The translations under genes and the position numbers were made by a program. The notes under the pieces are model-generated. The model saw only the letters and a program-made list of their open reading frames with translations, searched no databases and was not told the DNA's origin. This document shows, piece by piece, positions 17,921-26,990 of a DNA stretch of 64,000 nucleotides. Numbering within the stretch: the stretch's first letter is position 1; every line of letters starts with the position of its first letter. This DNA comes from Candidatus Poribacteria bacterium (lineage in GTDB: Bacteria; Poribacteria; WGA-4E; UBA9662): NCBI GenBank assembly GCA_002709695.1, contig PAQF01000025.1:62001-126000 (forward strand), given 5' to 3'.

Positions 17921-19782
17921 TTGTTGGATTTAGCCCGTTTCTTTTTGGGAATTTCAGATTCATTCTCTTGTATTTCATCCTGTACCATCTTCTTTGTAAC
18001 CAAGTTCTGTCCAACTGTAAAGACACTCTGAGCCAACCAGTAAAGCACAAACCCAGAGGCCCAATTATAAAACATAAATACAAAGATAAATGGTAAATAC
18101 TGCATCATCTTGGCTTGTGCATTGTCGGCAGCAGGTGTTGTTCCGGTCATTTTTGATGAAAACCAAGTCGCCACAGCATTAATGATAGGAAGGACACGAA
18201 GCGAATTCCCCAAAAAAGGAATAGTAAAAGGAAGAACAAAAAATTCATCAGGTGCAGTCAGATCATCTATCCATAAAAAAAATGGTTGGCCTCGCAACTC
18301 AACTGCACTACCCAGCAAAGAAAAAATAGCGAAAAAAATCGGCATTTGCGGTAACATAGGAAGGCAACCGCCGAAAGGATTCACTTTATGTCTCTTATAA
18401 AGCAACATTGTTGCCTGATTAAGCTTTTGCGGATCATCCCGATATTTTTCACGGAGCTCAGCAATTTCTGGCTGTAGTCTTTGCATATCTTTCATGGATT
18501 GATAACTTTTCCGAGTGAGTGGAAACAAAATTATCTTTATAATGACAGTCAACAGGATGATACCAACACCATAGTTACCACAAATTTTGTAGCAACCATT
18601 CAAAATCCACAACATTGGATGCGCAAGAAACCAAAACCAGCCAAAATCAACAATTTTCTCAAGCAAGGGTGAAGGATACGATTCTTCTAAACCTGCACTT
18701 CGGTATCCAACCTGTTTCAAATTTTGTTCTATTTTGGGACCAACGTATATACGAAAGAGGTTTGTCTTTTTCTCTCTCGGTTTAAGATTTAGACTTCGAA
18801 TCCTTAATATTGCAGAGTCATTCGGCACAATAACAGAAGTTGAAGTTTTTTCCCCACTAACATCCCGCTTGAATTCCGCTTTAAGCTCTGGGTCAGGCAG
18901 CATCAGTGCTGCAAAGTACTTGTTCGTAATACCTGCCCACTTAATATCCGCTGATTCTTCAGACTCCTCAAGTTCGTCTTTCAAATTACCTTTACCTGTA
19001 TAAGTAAAAACACCTTTCTTTCCATACCGACTAGTTGCACCAGATTTTGCCTCATGGGGCAATAAATCAGCGTTGATACCAGGCCCCCATTTAAGCTCAT
19101 AACCAGTCTCACCTAGTGAAGTTATCGACATATTGTTTGAAAGGTTTTCAAAACTGATATCTAAATCCACAAAATAACTATCATAATGAAAAGTGAATTT
19201 TTTGAAAACTCTCAAATTATCACCAACATCCTTGTGAAAAACCAAACTCCGCTGTTTTGGATTTGGAGAAGTTATATTTAACTCGGAGAGATCACCTTCA
19301 AAAATCCAGCCTGACTCAATCCAGTCTAACTTTACATTGTTATCAAGAGGTTGGATTGCAAGACATGTAGCGGTAGTCTGAGGTATCAGGTTCAATGGTT
19401 TTTGCAAGCCTTTTTTTGAACGATCAGCATAATCTTTGAGTGACCATTCTAATGGAACTGCTAAATTTGCAGCTAAAATGATTTCATACTTCTTTGTCTG
19501 TACAGCAATCGTGGAACTCTCGCTAATTGCCAAATCTAAACTCTTTACAATGCGGGTTGGTGACACTTTTCCAGCTTCTGTTCCATCTAGAACATCACCA
19601 GATGACTCAGATTCTTCACCTGCCATGCCAGGTATTGACGACGATTTTTCAACGAGAGACTTTTTCTCTGCTTGATTCCGCCTTTCTTGCTGATTGGGAA
19701 GAATCTTAGGCGCAACAAAAAAATAATACACAATAAAAATCAAAGCCGATAAAACAAAAAATAAAATGTGATTCTTTTCCAT
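17917..19782 (-). CDS. yidC: Membrane protein insertase YidC
   Basis: This is an Oxa1/YidC/Alb3 insertase that places proteins into the inner membrane, alone or with SecYEG. It has the Gram-negative layout: an N-terminal signal anchor (HILFFVLSALIFIVYYFFVAPKIL), a large periplasmic beta-domain (residues ~60-370), then the conserved five-helix core. The core starts near GVGIILLTVIIKIILFPLT, followed by the hydrophilic-groove Arg region and PFGGCLPMLPQMPIFFAIFSL. The C-terminal tail is basic (KKKRAKSNK), typical of ribosome-binding tails. At 621 residues it is a normal to long YidC. The large periplasmic domain supports a two-membrane (diderm) envelope. It is 66 bp downstream of yidD and overlaps mnmE by 4 bp. 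Confidence 0.96.
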   Translation of the reverse strand: MEKNHILFFVLSALIFIVYYFFVAPKILPNQQERRNQAEKKSLVEKSSSIPGMAGEESESSGDVLDGTEAGKVSPTRIVKSLDLAISESSTIAVQTKKYEIILAANLAVPLEWSLKDYADRSKKGLQKPLNLIPQTTATCLAIQPLDNNVKLDWIESGWIFEGDLSELNITSPNPKQRSLVFHKDVGDNLRVFKKFTFHYDSYFVDLDISFENLSNNMSITSLGETGYELKWGPGINADLLPHEAKSGATSRYGKKGVFTYTGKGNLKDELEESEESADIKWAGITNKYFAALMLPDPELKAEFKRDVSGEKTSTSVIVPNDSAILRIRSLNLKPREKKTNLFRIYVGPKIEQNLKQVGYRSAGLEESYPSPLLEKIVDFGWFWFLAHPMLWILNGCYKICGNYGVGIILLTVIIKIILFPLTRKSYQSMKDMQRLQPEIAELREKYRDDPQKLNQATMLLYKRHKVNPFGGCLPMLPQMPIFFAIFSLLGSAVELRGQPFFLWIDDLTAPDEFFVLPFTIPFLGNSLRVLPIINAVATWFSSKMTGTTPAADNAQAKMMQYLPFIFVFMFYNWASGFVLYWLAQSVFTVGQNLVTKKMVQDEIQENESEIPKKKRAKSNK

Positions 19783-19848
19783 TTAATTCACTAGGTCCTT
19801 AAAATACGGTGGATTCAGCTTATGAGGGAAAAAGGGATGCAGCGAAGA

Positions 19849-20058
19849 TCATACCAAAGGATCGTAACCACCTCGATGATACGGATGACATCTACATAAT
19901 CGTTTCAATGAAATCCACCCACCTTTAAAAATCCCGTATTTAGCAAAAGCTTGAATTGAATACTCTGAACATGTGGGACAAAACCGACAAATCGGTGGGA
20001 AGAGAGGCGAAATCAAGGATTGATATAATTTAATAAATAGTATTGGTATAAACTTCAT
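19849..20058 (-). CDS. yidD: Membrane protein insertion efficiency factor YidD
   Basis: This small protein (69 residues) assists YidC-dependent insertion at the inner face of the membrane. It shows the family pattern [36 protein letters not shown] and [14 protein letters not shown], with the conserved Cys residues and the [10 protein letters not shown] end. Its start overlaps the rnpA stop by 4 bp, so the two are coupled. Confidence 0.96.
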   Translation of the reverse strand: MKFIPILFIKLYQSLISPLFPPICRFCPTCSEYSIQAFAKYGIFKGGWISLKRLCRCHPYHRGGYDPLV

Positions 20059-20411
20059 TTTATAAAAAGCCTTGCCCTGCGAAAAAGATACCTAAGTTCT
20101 GCCTGTGCCTGCTGACACTTAAGCTGAAACGCCGGCTTACGGCCAATAACAATAATATCATACCCTTTCCTCAGTTTGCACTTGATAAATCGAAATGATT
20201 CACGAACCAAACGCTTGATTCGATTCCGTTGGACACTCCCACCAGCCCTTTTACTCACAGTGATACCAAGTCGAACTGAATTGAATCTATTTGTTGAAAC
20301 ATAGATCACAAAAAAACGGTTCCAATATTTCTTGCCATTTTGGTAACCGTTTTGAAACTCCCAATTGTACCTGAGCTTTTCTGGATGTTGAGTCATTTTA
20401 ATACTTAACAA
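20055..20411 (-). CDS. rnpA: Ribonuclease P protein component
   Basis: This is the basic protein subunit of RNase P, which assists the catalytic RNA in 5' maturation of tRNA. The signature [13 protein letters not shown] is at about residues 80-92, preceded by [27 protein letters not shown]. It has about 118 residues, the usual length. In most bacteria rpmH (L34) lies directly upstream; here a lipoprotein gene overlaps its start by 14 bp instead and no L34 sequence is visible. An internal ATG (MTQHPEKL..., residue 6) is an alternative start that would remove the overlap. Confidence 0.95.
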   Translation of the reverse strand: MLSIKMTQHPEKLRYNWEFQNGYQNGKKYWNRFFVIYVSTNRFNSVRLGITVSKRAGGSVQRNRIKRLVRESFRFIKCKLRKGYDIIVIGRKPAFQLKCQQAQAELRYLFRRARLFIK

Positions 20412-21105
20412 TCTGCAATTGGTTTTCCCACTCTCTTTTTCCTATCAGAGCTTCCTTATATTTAAGATAGACCAAAACATCAACCTCCAAACTCATGACC
20501 GGTGATCCAGTATCATCTTCGACCACACACTTGACAACATCAACTGTATCCTTTTCCAGTTGAACACCATGAACTACAGCAGTAATCATTAAAAACTCTT
20601 CATAGATCGCGCGGTCTGAAAAAGATCTTGGCACAAAATTAATCTGGACCACGTTTAATTCCCCTTTAAGACGACCGTTTTTTGCTCGATAGTGCACCAT
20701 ATTGATCTTCTCTTGGCGAAGAACTGTCTCCAAGGCTGTCTCTTGAATTGAGATGGCAACTTTTGTTCTTTTTGCTGGAGGGTCAATCTCGGAAACAACC
20801 TGAGACTCTTCTAAAACAGGTATTAACCCAATAAACCCCTGAGGAGCATGACCCACCTCAAAAGCAATAGCAAGCGGTTCCAACTTCTCTGGATGAACAA
20901 CAACATCCCCTAACTGGCGATTACTTTGCTGACGATTATGTTCACCCCATTCCTCCATCAACGCAAATTCAATGTAATAATTCTTTGGAGGTGTATAACT
21001 ACAAGATAGTAGAAAGAAGGATAAAATATTGATTCCAAGAACCAAGAGAACAAAGGCTGGAACTGATCTAGTTAAGGTAGAGGTATTTTTTCCAAGACGG
21101 ATCAT
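20398..21105 (-). CDS. Predicted lipoprotein upstream of rnpA
   Basis: This 235-residue protein has a signal peptide and lipobox (VPAFVLLVLGINILSFFLLSC) that place a lipid-modified Cys near residue 35. The mature part is mostly beta-strand with no motif I know (IEFALMEEWGEHNRQQSNRQ ... VVHGVQLEKDTVDVVKCVVED). Its start lies inside the 3' end of the HNH gene (38-bp overlap) and its stop inside rnpA (14-bp overlap), so it belongs to the same transcript as the protein-export cluster. An envelope role linked to YidC/YidD is an inference from position only. Confidence 0.7.
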   Translation of the reverse strand: MIRLGKNTSTLTRSVPAFVLLVLGINILSFFLLSCSYTPPKNYYIEFALMEEWGEHNRQQSNRQLGDVVVHPEKLEPLAIAFEVGHAPQGFIGLIPVLEESQVVSEIDPPAKRTKVAISIQETALETVLRQEKINMVHYRAKNGRLKGELNVVQINFVPRSFSDRAIYEEFLMITAVVHGVQLEKDTVDVVKCVVEDDTGSPVMSLEVDVLVYLKYKEALIGKREWENQLQIVKY

Positions 21106-21577
21106 GGCGAAATTGGTAGCTCATGTGCATATAGGAGATAATTGTTGGCGACTTCGGTTTACGAATGAGCATCATATTCGCTTCGCTAGGCGTCCTGTTA
21201 CCCTTTTTGATATTGCACTTCCTGCATGCTGTTACAATATTATCCCACGTTGTCATACCACCTCGAGACCGAGGGACAACATGGTCAATAGTCAGTAAGT
21301 GCTTTGGATAAACCTCACCTGTATACTGACAAGCATATTGATCACGCATAAAAACATTACGCCGTGAGAATTTCACCATGATGTGGGGAATTCTGACATA
21401 TCGAACGAGACGAATAACAAGAGGAACCTGAATCGCTGTAGCAACCGATCGAATCTGCCTATCTGACGTTTCTTCAGCACGGGCCACACCCTTAACTATC
21501 ATCTTCATCGCCCGCTTCAAGTTACAGATGTTTATCGGCTCATAGCTAGCGTTTAGTACCAAGACACTCCCTTCCAC
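21068..21577 (-). CDS. HNH endonuclease family protein
   Basis: This 169-residue HNH protein matches the compact chromosomal family that starts with VLVLNASYEPINICNLKRAM. The HNH core is YTGEVYPKHLLTIDHVVPRS through GGMTTWDNIVTACRKCNIKKGNR, with the DHVVPRSRGG catalytic His and a zinc-type CRKC pair. Such stand-alone proteins are widespread in bacteria without an adjacent methylase and are probably not restriction enzymes; their role is unclear. It is the first gene of the rnpA cluster in this window. Confidence 0.88.
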   Translation of the reverse strand: MEGSVLVLNASYEPINICNLKRAMKMIVKGVARAEETSDRQIRSVATAIQVPLVIRLVRYVRIPHIMVKFSRRNVFMRDQYACQYTGEVYPKHLLTIDHVVPRSRGGMTTWDNIVTACRKCNIKKGNRTPSEANMMLIRKPKSPTIISYMHMSYQFRHDPSWKKYLYLN

Positions 21578-21613
21578 TAATTATTCCTGAGGAAACAATT
21601 CATGATCATTTAA

Positions 21614-21643
21614 AGTATAATTCGAAATTCTAACACACGCCAA
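21614..21643 (-). promoter_or_regulatory. Possible sigma-70 promoter for the HNH-rnpA cluster
   Basis: On the minus strand TTGGCG and TATACT are separated by 18 bp, about 37 bp before the HNH start codon. The match is moderate (4/6 and 5/6). Confidence 0.35.
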
Positions 21644-21685
21644 TTGTACCTGCAAGGATTAAAGAACCTTTGGAATTGTTTCCTA

Positions 21686-21714
21686 TTGACAAGTCTAAGT
21701 ATTAACGATAAAAT
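21686..21714 (+). promoter_or_regulatory. Sigma-70-type promoter for argG
   Basis: A consensus -35 TTGACA (21686-21691) and -10 TAAAAT (21709-21714) are separated by exactly 17 bp. The predicted leader to the TTG start is about 110 nt. I see no obvious attenuator in it. Confidence 0.6.
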
Positions 21715-21831
21715 CGGCTACCGTCACCTTCCATTCTGGAAATAGTTATTTTCTGCCAACAGGAAATCACACCTAAAGCTTAGAATCATCAAAAAATCTA
21801 GATCTTCAATCTGCTGAAAGGAATAACCATC

Positions 21832-23088
21832 TTGAACGTTGATCAGCTGAAAGGAAAAACAATTGGCGCTGCCGTTTCAGGCGGCCTTGACAGTTGCACA
21901 ATGACACAATGGTTGGTCAATAATGGCGTTAATGTTGTTTGCTTCAGCGCCGACCTAGCCCAACCCGATGAAAAGGACATCAACGATGTTCGCGACCGAA
22001 TGCTTGCATCAGGTGCAGAGGAAGCAATTATTGTCGATGCTAAAGACGAACTTGCCAAAGCAGGAATCAAGCTAATCCAAACACAATCGAAATATGAAGG
22101 AGGATACTGGAACACAACCGGAATAGCTAGACACATAACCGTTCAAGCAATTCTGCCTGAATTGCGAAAACGTCAAATTAATATTCTGTCCCATGGATCA
22201 ACTGGACGAGGTAACGATCAAGTACGTTTCCAATTAGCTTCGAATATGCTAGACCCAAATATCCAGATATACGCACCGTGGCGCGATCAAAAATTCCTAG
22301 ACCAATTTGGCGGCCGCAAAGAAATGATTAGCTTTTGCCAACAGAACAACCTGCCAATAACCGCTACACACGAACAGCCTTACTCAACTGACGCTAATTT
22401 ACTTGGGTTGACACACGAAGCAGGCCGATTAGAATCACTTAAAACTCCTGCGGATTTTATTACCCCTGGTATGGGATGTCATCCAAAGAATGCCCCTGAT
22501 CAGGTTGAACATTTTACTATTGCTTTTAAAGAAGGAATTCCTACGGAAATCAATAGTAACAAAGTTACGCCGCTGACTGCTATAGAGCAGGCGAATCGTA
22601 TTGGAGGGCGCAACGCAGTAGGAATTGGAACTCATGTCGTGGAGAACCGCTTTGTCGGCATAAAAAGCCGAGGTGTCTACGAATCACCTGGAATGGAATT
22701 AATTGGAAAATGTTACGAATATCTGTTGCAATTAATACTTGATCGGAGAGCAAGACGTGTCTTTGATCAGGCATCAACGCAAATCGCAGAACAAGTTTAT
22801 GAGGGCTATTGGTTCGCCCCAGTCACCCAATCACTCCTGGAATCAATCAAACCATTCACGAAGCTAGCATCTGGACAAATCACTGTCTCGCTATATAAAG
22901 GAAACATTACATTCTACTCAGCTACAGAGAGCCCACATTCCCTTTATTCAGAAGAAACAGCTTCAATGGAAGCAATTGGAGATTTCAATCACATTGATTC
23001 TGAAGGTTTTCTTGCTATACTCGGCGTTGGTGCACGTGCACTATCTGTAGAAGGGCAAACCAGAGTAAATACTAAAAAAAACGCTTAA
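21832..23088 (+). CDS. argG: Argininosuccinate synthase
   Basis: ArgG joins citrulline and aspartate with ATP to form argininosuccinate, the penultimate step of arginine synthesis, in the cytosol. The PP-loop AAVSGGLDSCTMTQWL (residues ~12-27), YEGGYWNTTGIARH, SHGSTGRGNDQVRFQL and IYAPWRD are diagnostic. At 418 residues it has normal length. The start is TTG with GAAAGGA about 9 bases upstream, and a near-consensus promoter precedes it. No other arg genes are adjacent. It is convergent with the next gene, the 3' ends overlapping by 4 bp, so there is no room for a terminator between them. Confidence 0.96.
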   Translation: MNVDQLKGKTIGAAVSGGLDSCTMTQWLVNNGVNVVCFSADLAQPDEKDINDVRDRMLASGAEEAIIVDAKDELAKAGIKLIQTQSKYEGGYWNTTGIARHITVQAILPELRKRQINILSHGSTGRGNDQVRFQLASNMLDPNIQIYAPWRDQKFLDQFGGRKEMISFCQQNNLPITATHEQPYSTDANLLGLTHEAGRLESLKTPADFITPGMGCHPKNAPDQVEHFTIAFKEGIPTEINSNKVTPLTAIEQANRIGGRNAVGIGTHVVENRFVGIKSRGVYESPGMELIGKCYEYLLQLILDRRARRVFDQASTQIAEQVYEGYWFAPVTQSLLESIKPFTKLASGQITVSLYKGNITFYSATESPHSLYSEETASMEAIGDFNHIDSEGFLAILGVGARALSVEGQTRVNTKKNA

Positions 23089-25424
23089 CCAATTTTGCTC
23101 GGTTGTGTGGTACGTTCCAACTCAATCTCCCGCCGAGCAGCTAACTCTGTAAGACGCAACCTGAACAAAGGCACATCCATTATCCAATCTGAGTCGGAAC
23201 CCAATTCAATTTTAAGAATGGTTGTTTTTTGGGTTGCCACAACTTGGTATTCAATACCTTTATGAGGAAGTAAGTTGTTCTCACCAAAGACTGGTTCGAT
23301 AACATCAGACACTTCTTGACCTTTAAACCTGAGAGAGAAATGCTCTGAAGATTTCCCAAGATAGACCGACTCCATACCATTATCATCCGGGGAAATAAAT
23401 GCTCCCGCATCTAAAACAACTTCAGTCGCATACTGAGCGACTTTATTCTGCAAGCGAAACGGAACATTTTGACCAAAAATTGCTGAAGCCTGGATAACCG
23501 ACCGATTCTTCCATATCCGCTGCAATATTCCACTTCCATTTGGTTCATAGATCCCAAAGAGAATAGCAACCTCACGGAACAGAGCGGCAGGGATTTGAAG
23601 CACATGAACATAGTTTTCGGACCTCACGTTAGCATTCCTAGATTGAAACTCAAGCGCACCAATATCGCCGATAAGATCACCTGCTCCTACGATAGTTATT
23701 TGACTTAAACCATCGTTCTCCCCCGACCAAACACTAGCCGACCCACTAACTAACATACAAACGAAATCAGACTTTTCACCCTTTTTCAGAAATGGAGTCT
23801 GGGGCTGAATCAGTCGGATCTCATTATCGGCCAAAATGCCGATATACGCCTGCAATTGCTCTTCTCGAATTGAATCAACAAAAAAACTATCCTCAAGCAA
23901 ATTAGAAACATAATCACGAAGAAATCTGATTGACCGCTGACGATATATATCATGAATCGCGTACTGGTTGCTCGCACGACTGCCACTTAGATTTCTAGCT
24001 GACCCGGCAAAAGCGACCTGGCCAACGAGAACTGTAGCTTCTTCCTCCAAATGTTCTCGGTTGATGTGAGCAAGCACAATATGCTCTGAAGTGTCATCCA
24101 AAAAATCTCTCCAAGACCCGTGGACAGCAAAGTCTTCCGTCCCGGTCCTAGCACCAACATCAATTTTCTTCACTTGTGCTGAATCAAGAACAAAGTCACG
24201 ATATGCCTCATAACGCTCCTGCGTTATGGCACCGTTCTCAAGCAATTTCTCACACCTTGTAAAGTTAAGAATATCACTCATGTGACTATAAACTTTCCAT
24301 TCTTGATCCACAATACCACGAATGCGATAGATAGCACAGGGCACCGGATGAAGGGATGGATGTGCCAAAATGCGTAGCCCCACATAATCATATTCTTCAC
24401 CATATTGTAGGGGGCGATAATCGAAATACGCACTTAGATCCTCAATGTCCATATCAAGCATATTTGATGCTTTCAATAGAATCGACTTCCAGATAATCCT
24501 AGGACAGAGAACGGTAACTTTTTTATCCATTTGGAGCAAAATGGATATGTCACCTATATGATCATCGTGATTATGAGTAAATATGACCGCATCTATCTCA
24601 TTTTTCGACAGACTTACTTTATCTAATAGGTACGAAGAATTCATCGGCAGGTCTATGCAAATTACTTTATCACGCCACTGGATAATAGTATGCAAACAAC
24701 TTTTTGGCGAAAACCCATCCTCTTCACCAGTATCAATAATCTGAAAAGATGCAAATGGTATATTCTTAGTATCAATATCAAGTGGAGGAATATAACTTTC
24801 CCCTACGCCCAAATTACAATCAATCTTAACAGATTCACCTCCATACGCAATACCATAGACATTAACAGATTCTTTCCAAATTCGCACCCCATTATAATTT
24901 GTTGCGGTTTCAGACGTCGGGGCTTCTTCCAAAGGAACAAGAGATACAAAATCCATCAACTCATCCATTTCTTTAATACCACCAACAGCCAGACTTTTAA
25001 TTTCTCGCATCAAATTTTCCATCTCAGCTTGAGACAAATCGCAATTTTCCATCTCAGCAACATCATAGAAACCATACAGACCACGTTTAAAGCTTTCCTT
25101 GCCAAGACAAATTTGTTTTTCAGTGCCAACCAAGGTTGGTTTTTCACCACGGAAAATCATCCCCTGTACAAACATAGCATGGAGAAGAGGAAACTCTATC
25201 AGGTTGCAACTGACTCCATTTTGCACACGCAAATCTGGATAGACAACTCCATTAAAATCAAGCTGTTGATGGATGAGATACTTGCTAATATCAGGCCAAG
25301 GATTAAACACCCAAGCAACATCCGCTTCTTGAACCCTCAATAGGTAGGAACCGAGACAGATTCGTATAATTTCGATTGAAGATACAGATTTATTCGTATC
25401 AGATTCTATTATTCTTTTTCTCAC
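23085..25424 (-). CDS. Metallo-beta-lactamase fold / cyclic-nucleotide-binding fusion protein
   Basis: This 779-residue soluble protein combines two regulatory or catalytic modules. An MBL-fold hydrolase occupies residues ~225-470: FTHNHDDHIGD (~283-293) gives the metal-binding HxHxDH, HPSLHPVPC (~355-363) a third site and LAHINREH (~451-458) a later His. A cyclic-nucleotide-binding domain follows at ~531-620 (LIQPQTPFLKKGE ... GSASVWSGE ... GAGDLIGDIGAL). Residues ~645-745 may be a second, degenerate domain of the same kind. The first ~200 residues match nothing I know. The start is GTG. Such fusions suggest a hydrolase gated by a cyclic nucleotide, but the ligand-binding Arg of the phosphate cassette is not clear, so binding may be lost. 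Function is unknown. Confidence 0.75.
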   Translation of the reverse strand: MRKRIIESDTNKSVSSIEIIRICLGSYLLRVQEADVAWVFNPWPDISKYLIHQQLDFNGVVYPDLRVQNGVSCNLIEFPLLHAMFVQGMIFRGEKPTLVGTEKQICLGKESFKRGLYGFYDVAEMENCDLSQAEMENLMREIKSLAVGGIKEMDELMDFVSLVPLEEAPTSETATNYNGVRIWKESVNVYGIAYGGESVKIDCNLGVGESYIPPLDIDTKNIPFASFQIIDTGEEDGFSPKSCLHTIIQWRDKVICIDLPMNSSYLLDKVSLSKNEIDAVIFTHNHDDHIGDISILLQMDKKVTVLCPRIIWKSILLKASNMLDMDIEDLSAYFDYRPLQYGEEYDYVGLRILAHPSLHPVPCAIYRIRGIVDQEWKVYSHMSDILNFTRCEKLLENGAITQERYEAYRDFVLDSAQVKKIDVGARTGTEDFAVHGSWRDFLDDTSEHIVLAHINREHLEEEATVLVGQVAFAGSARNLSGSRASNQYAIHDIYRQRSIRFLRDYVSNLLEDSFFVDSIREEQLQAYIGILADNEIRLIQPQTPFLKKGEKSDFVCMLVSGSASVWSGENDGLSQITIVGAGDLIGDIGALEFQSRNANVRSENYVHVLQIPAALFREVAILFGIYEPNGSGILQRIWKNRSVIQASAIFGQNVPFRLQNKVAQYATEVVLDAGAFISPDDNGMESVYLGKSSEHFSLRFKGQEVSDVIEPVFGENNLLPHKGIEYQVVATQKTTILKIELGSDSDWIMDVPLFRLRLTELAARREIELERTTQPSKIG

Positions 25425-25459
25425 TTTTTAACAACCGCCAACTTGGATTAGTTTTCACT

Positions 25460-26491
25460 TCAAAAAGGTACTCGAATATCATATTGACCAGATCTTTCAA
25501 CCGGTAATGTTCCATCCGAAATCATCATAATAAGTGGAGACTCTTTGGTTTTCAGGGGCATTTCAACAAGACCTTTAGTTCGAACCGACTCATATATTGC
25601 CATCATGATTTCGATAGTATAGCACGCCTGTTTTCCACTACAACGATGCGTATTAACTCGTCCATCAAGCCAAGCAAGGAACTCTGACCATTGATCTTCA
25701 CCATCAGAAACGGGTTCGATTGTCTGCCATCCCTCCTTCCCGCTAAGAACCTTAAGTTTTCCATCTTCTGAAGTAAGAATTCCATCGCTACCATGCACAA
25801 AAATATTGTTTATATGTGGTGGTGGCATATCAATTTCCAGTATCAAACGGGTATCATTCTCAAAGCAAATGATACCTGCGCACAGATCCTCAATTGCACA
25901 ACGACGCTCATACCGGTCAGTTTTGCGCTCAACCTGTCCAATCACCCACTTAGTTTCTGGGTCACCAAGAATTTGTCGTGTCAAATCTATCACATGTGTC
26001 CCCCAATTAAGCAAGCCACTCCCAACACGACGGGTAACAGTAATAGGCTGACCAATAACACCCTCTACAATGAGCTTCTGCGCCTCGGTATATATAGCTT
26101 CAAATCTGCGTTGGTGCCCAACCACTAATTTAACTCCATTTTGATCACAAACGCCAACCATTGATTCAGCTTCGCCTAAGCTGACAGCCATCGGTTTTTC
26201 ACACAGAATCCCTTTCACTCCACTGTTCGCGGCTGCAATAGTAATTTCCGCATGTGTTCCCTGCCAAGTACACACGCTAACAACATCTAGATCTTCCTTC
26301 TCAAACATCTTCAGATAGTTTGTATATTTACTAGGAACAGAGAACTCTTTTGCATATTCATCTACCGACTCCTGATTAATATCCGCCACTGAGACAATTT
26401 CAAATTCATCAAATCGATTGTAATTATTACCGTGAAAGTGTGCAATACCCCCACACCCCACAATTCCAACTTTGTATTTAGCCATGCTCAA
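25460..26491 (-). CDS. Gfo/Idh/MocA family NAD(P)-dependent oxidoreductase
   Basis: This is a sugar or polyol dehydrogenase-type enzyme. The N-terminal Rossmann motif is GIVGCGGIAHFHGNNY, the central catalytic CEKPMAVS carries the Lys, and GTHVIDLTRQILG supplies the catalytic His/Asp. Its 343 residues are standard. The start may be TTG 26491 (GGGAA ribosome site 6 bp away) or ATG 26485 two codons later. It reads in the same direction as the MBL fusion with a 35-bp gap, so they may be co-transcribed. The substrate is unknown; many relatives act on sugars such as myo-inositol or on uronates. Confidence 0.88.
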   Translation of the reverse strand: MSMAKYKVGIVGCGGIAHFHGNNYNRFDEFEIVSVADINQESVDEYAKEFSVPSKYTNYLKMFEKEDLDVVSVCTWQGTHAEITIAAANSGVKGILCEKPMAVSLGEAESMVGVCDQNGVKLVVGHQRRFEAIYTEAQKLIVEGVIGQPITVTRRVGSGLLNWGTHVIDLTRQILGDPETKWVIGQVERKTDRYERRCAIEDLCAGIICFENDTRLILEIDMPPPHINNIFVHGSDGILTSEDGKLKVLSGKEGWQTIEPVSDGEDQWSEFLAWLDGRVNTHRCSGKQACYTIEIMMAIYESVRTKGLVEMPLKTKESPLIMMISDGTLPVERSGQYDIRVPF

Positions 26492-26945
26492 TTTTAGTTC
26501 CCTAAGTCTTTAAAATCATCAATGGCTATGATGAATACTGATGATGTTGCACCGACATTCACCATACCATTGACTCACACACATTCATTACGAATCATAC
26601 CATCAGTTTAGCAAACACCCAACTTTAAAATCAAGGCGAAACGAAAATCGAATACAACCAAGGACTATCTCCAAAAAAATCACAACGAAAGACGACACTA
26701 CATACAATTTAAAAACACTGATTACTGCTTATTACATTCAATCTATGATACTAAGAACTTAATATATTTTGATTGTCTTCTGAGCATAGGAAACAATCAC
26801 TGAGGTCATTCCAATCAATTTAATCTTTGATCATGATATTCTTAAAAGAAGCCCTCTGTAACTTGATCACAAAACCTTTGCAACGTAATGGCGTTTATGC
26901 TATACTTCGACCCAGCCGAGTATCTGTAAGCTTTTTCCTATTCTG
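26492..26945. other. Intergenic region, about 450 bp, with a forward promoter
   Basis: This is AT-rich spacer between divergent genes. Apart from the sigma-70-like promoter at 26878-26906 I see no gene or structured RNA in it. Confidence 0.5.
26878..26906 (+). promoter_or_regulatory. Sigma-70-type promoter for the M23 peptidase gene
   Basis: TTGCAA (26878-26883) and TATACT (26901-26906) are separated by 17 bp. The predicted start of transcription is near 26913, about 78 nt before the preferred TTG start. Confidence 0.5.
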
Positions 26946-26990
26946 TTGTTGAAAATTTCGCTAAGATCCACACATCTTGGAGCGGGTATT

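Noticed and set aside
24690..25343. Forward frame of 217 codons opposite the MBL fusion gene
   Set aside because: Its composition is biased (Asn/Ile/Phe/His-rich) with no domain; the minus-strand frame carries clear motifs.
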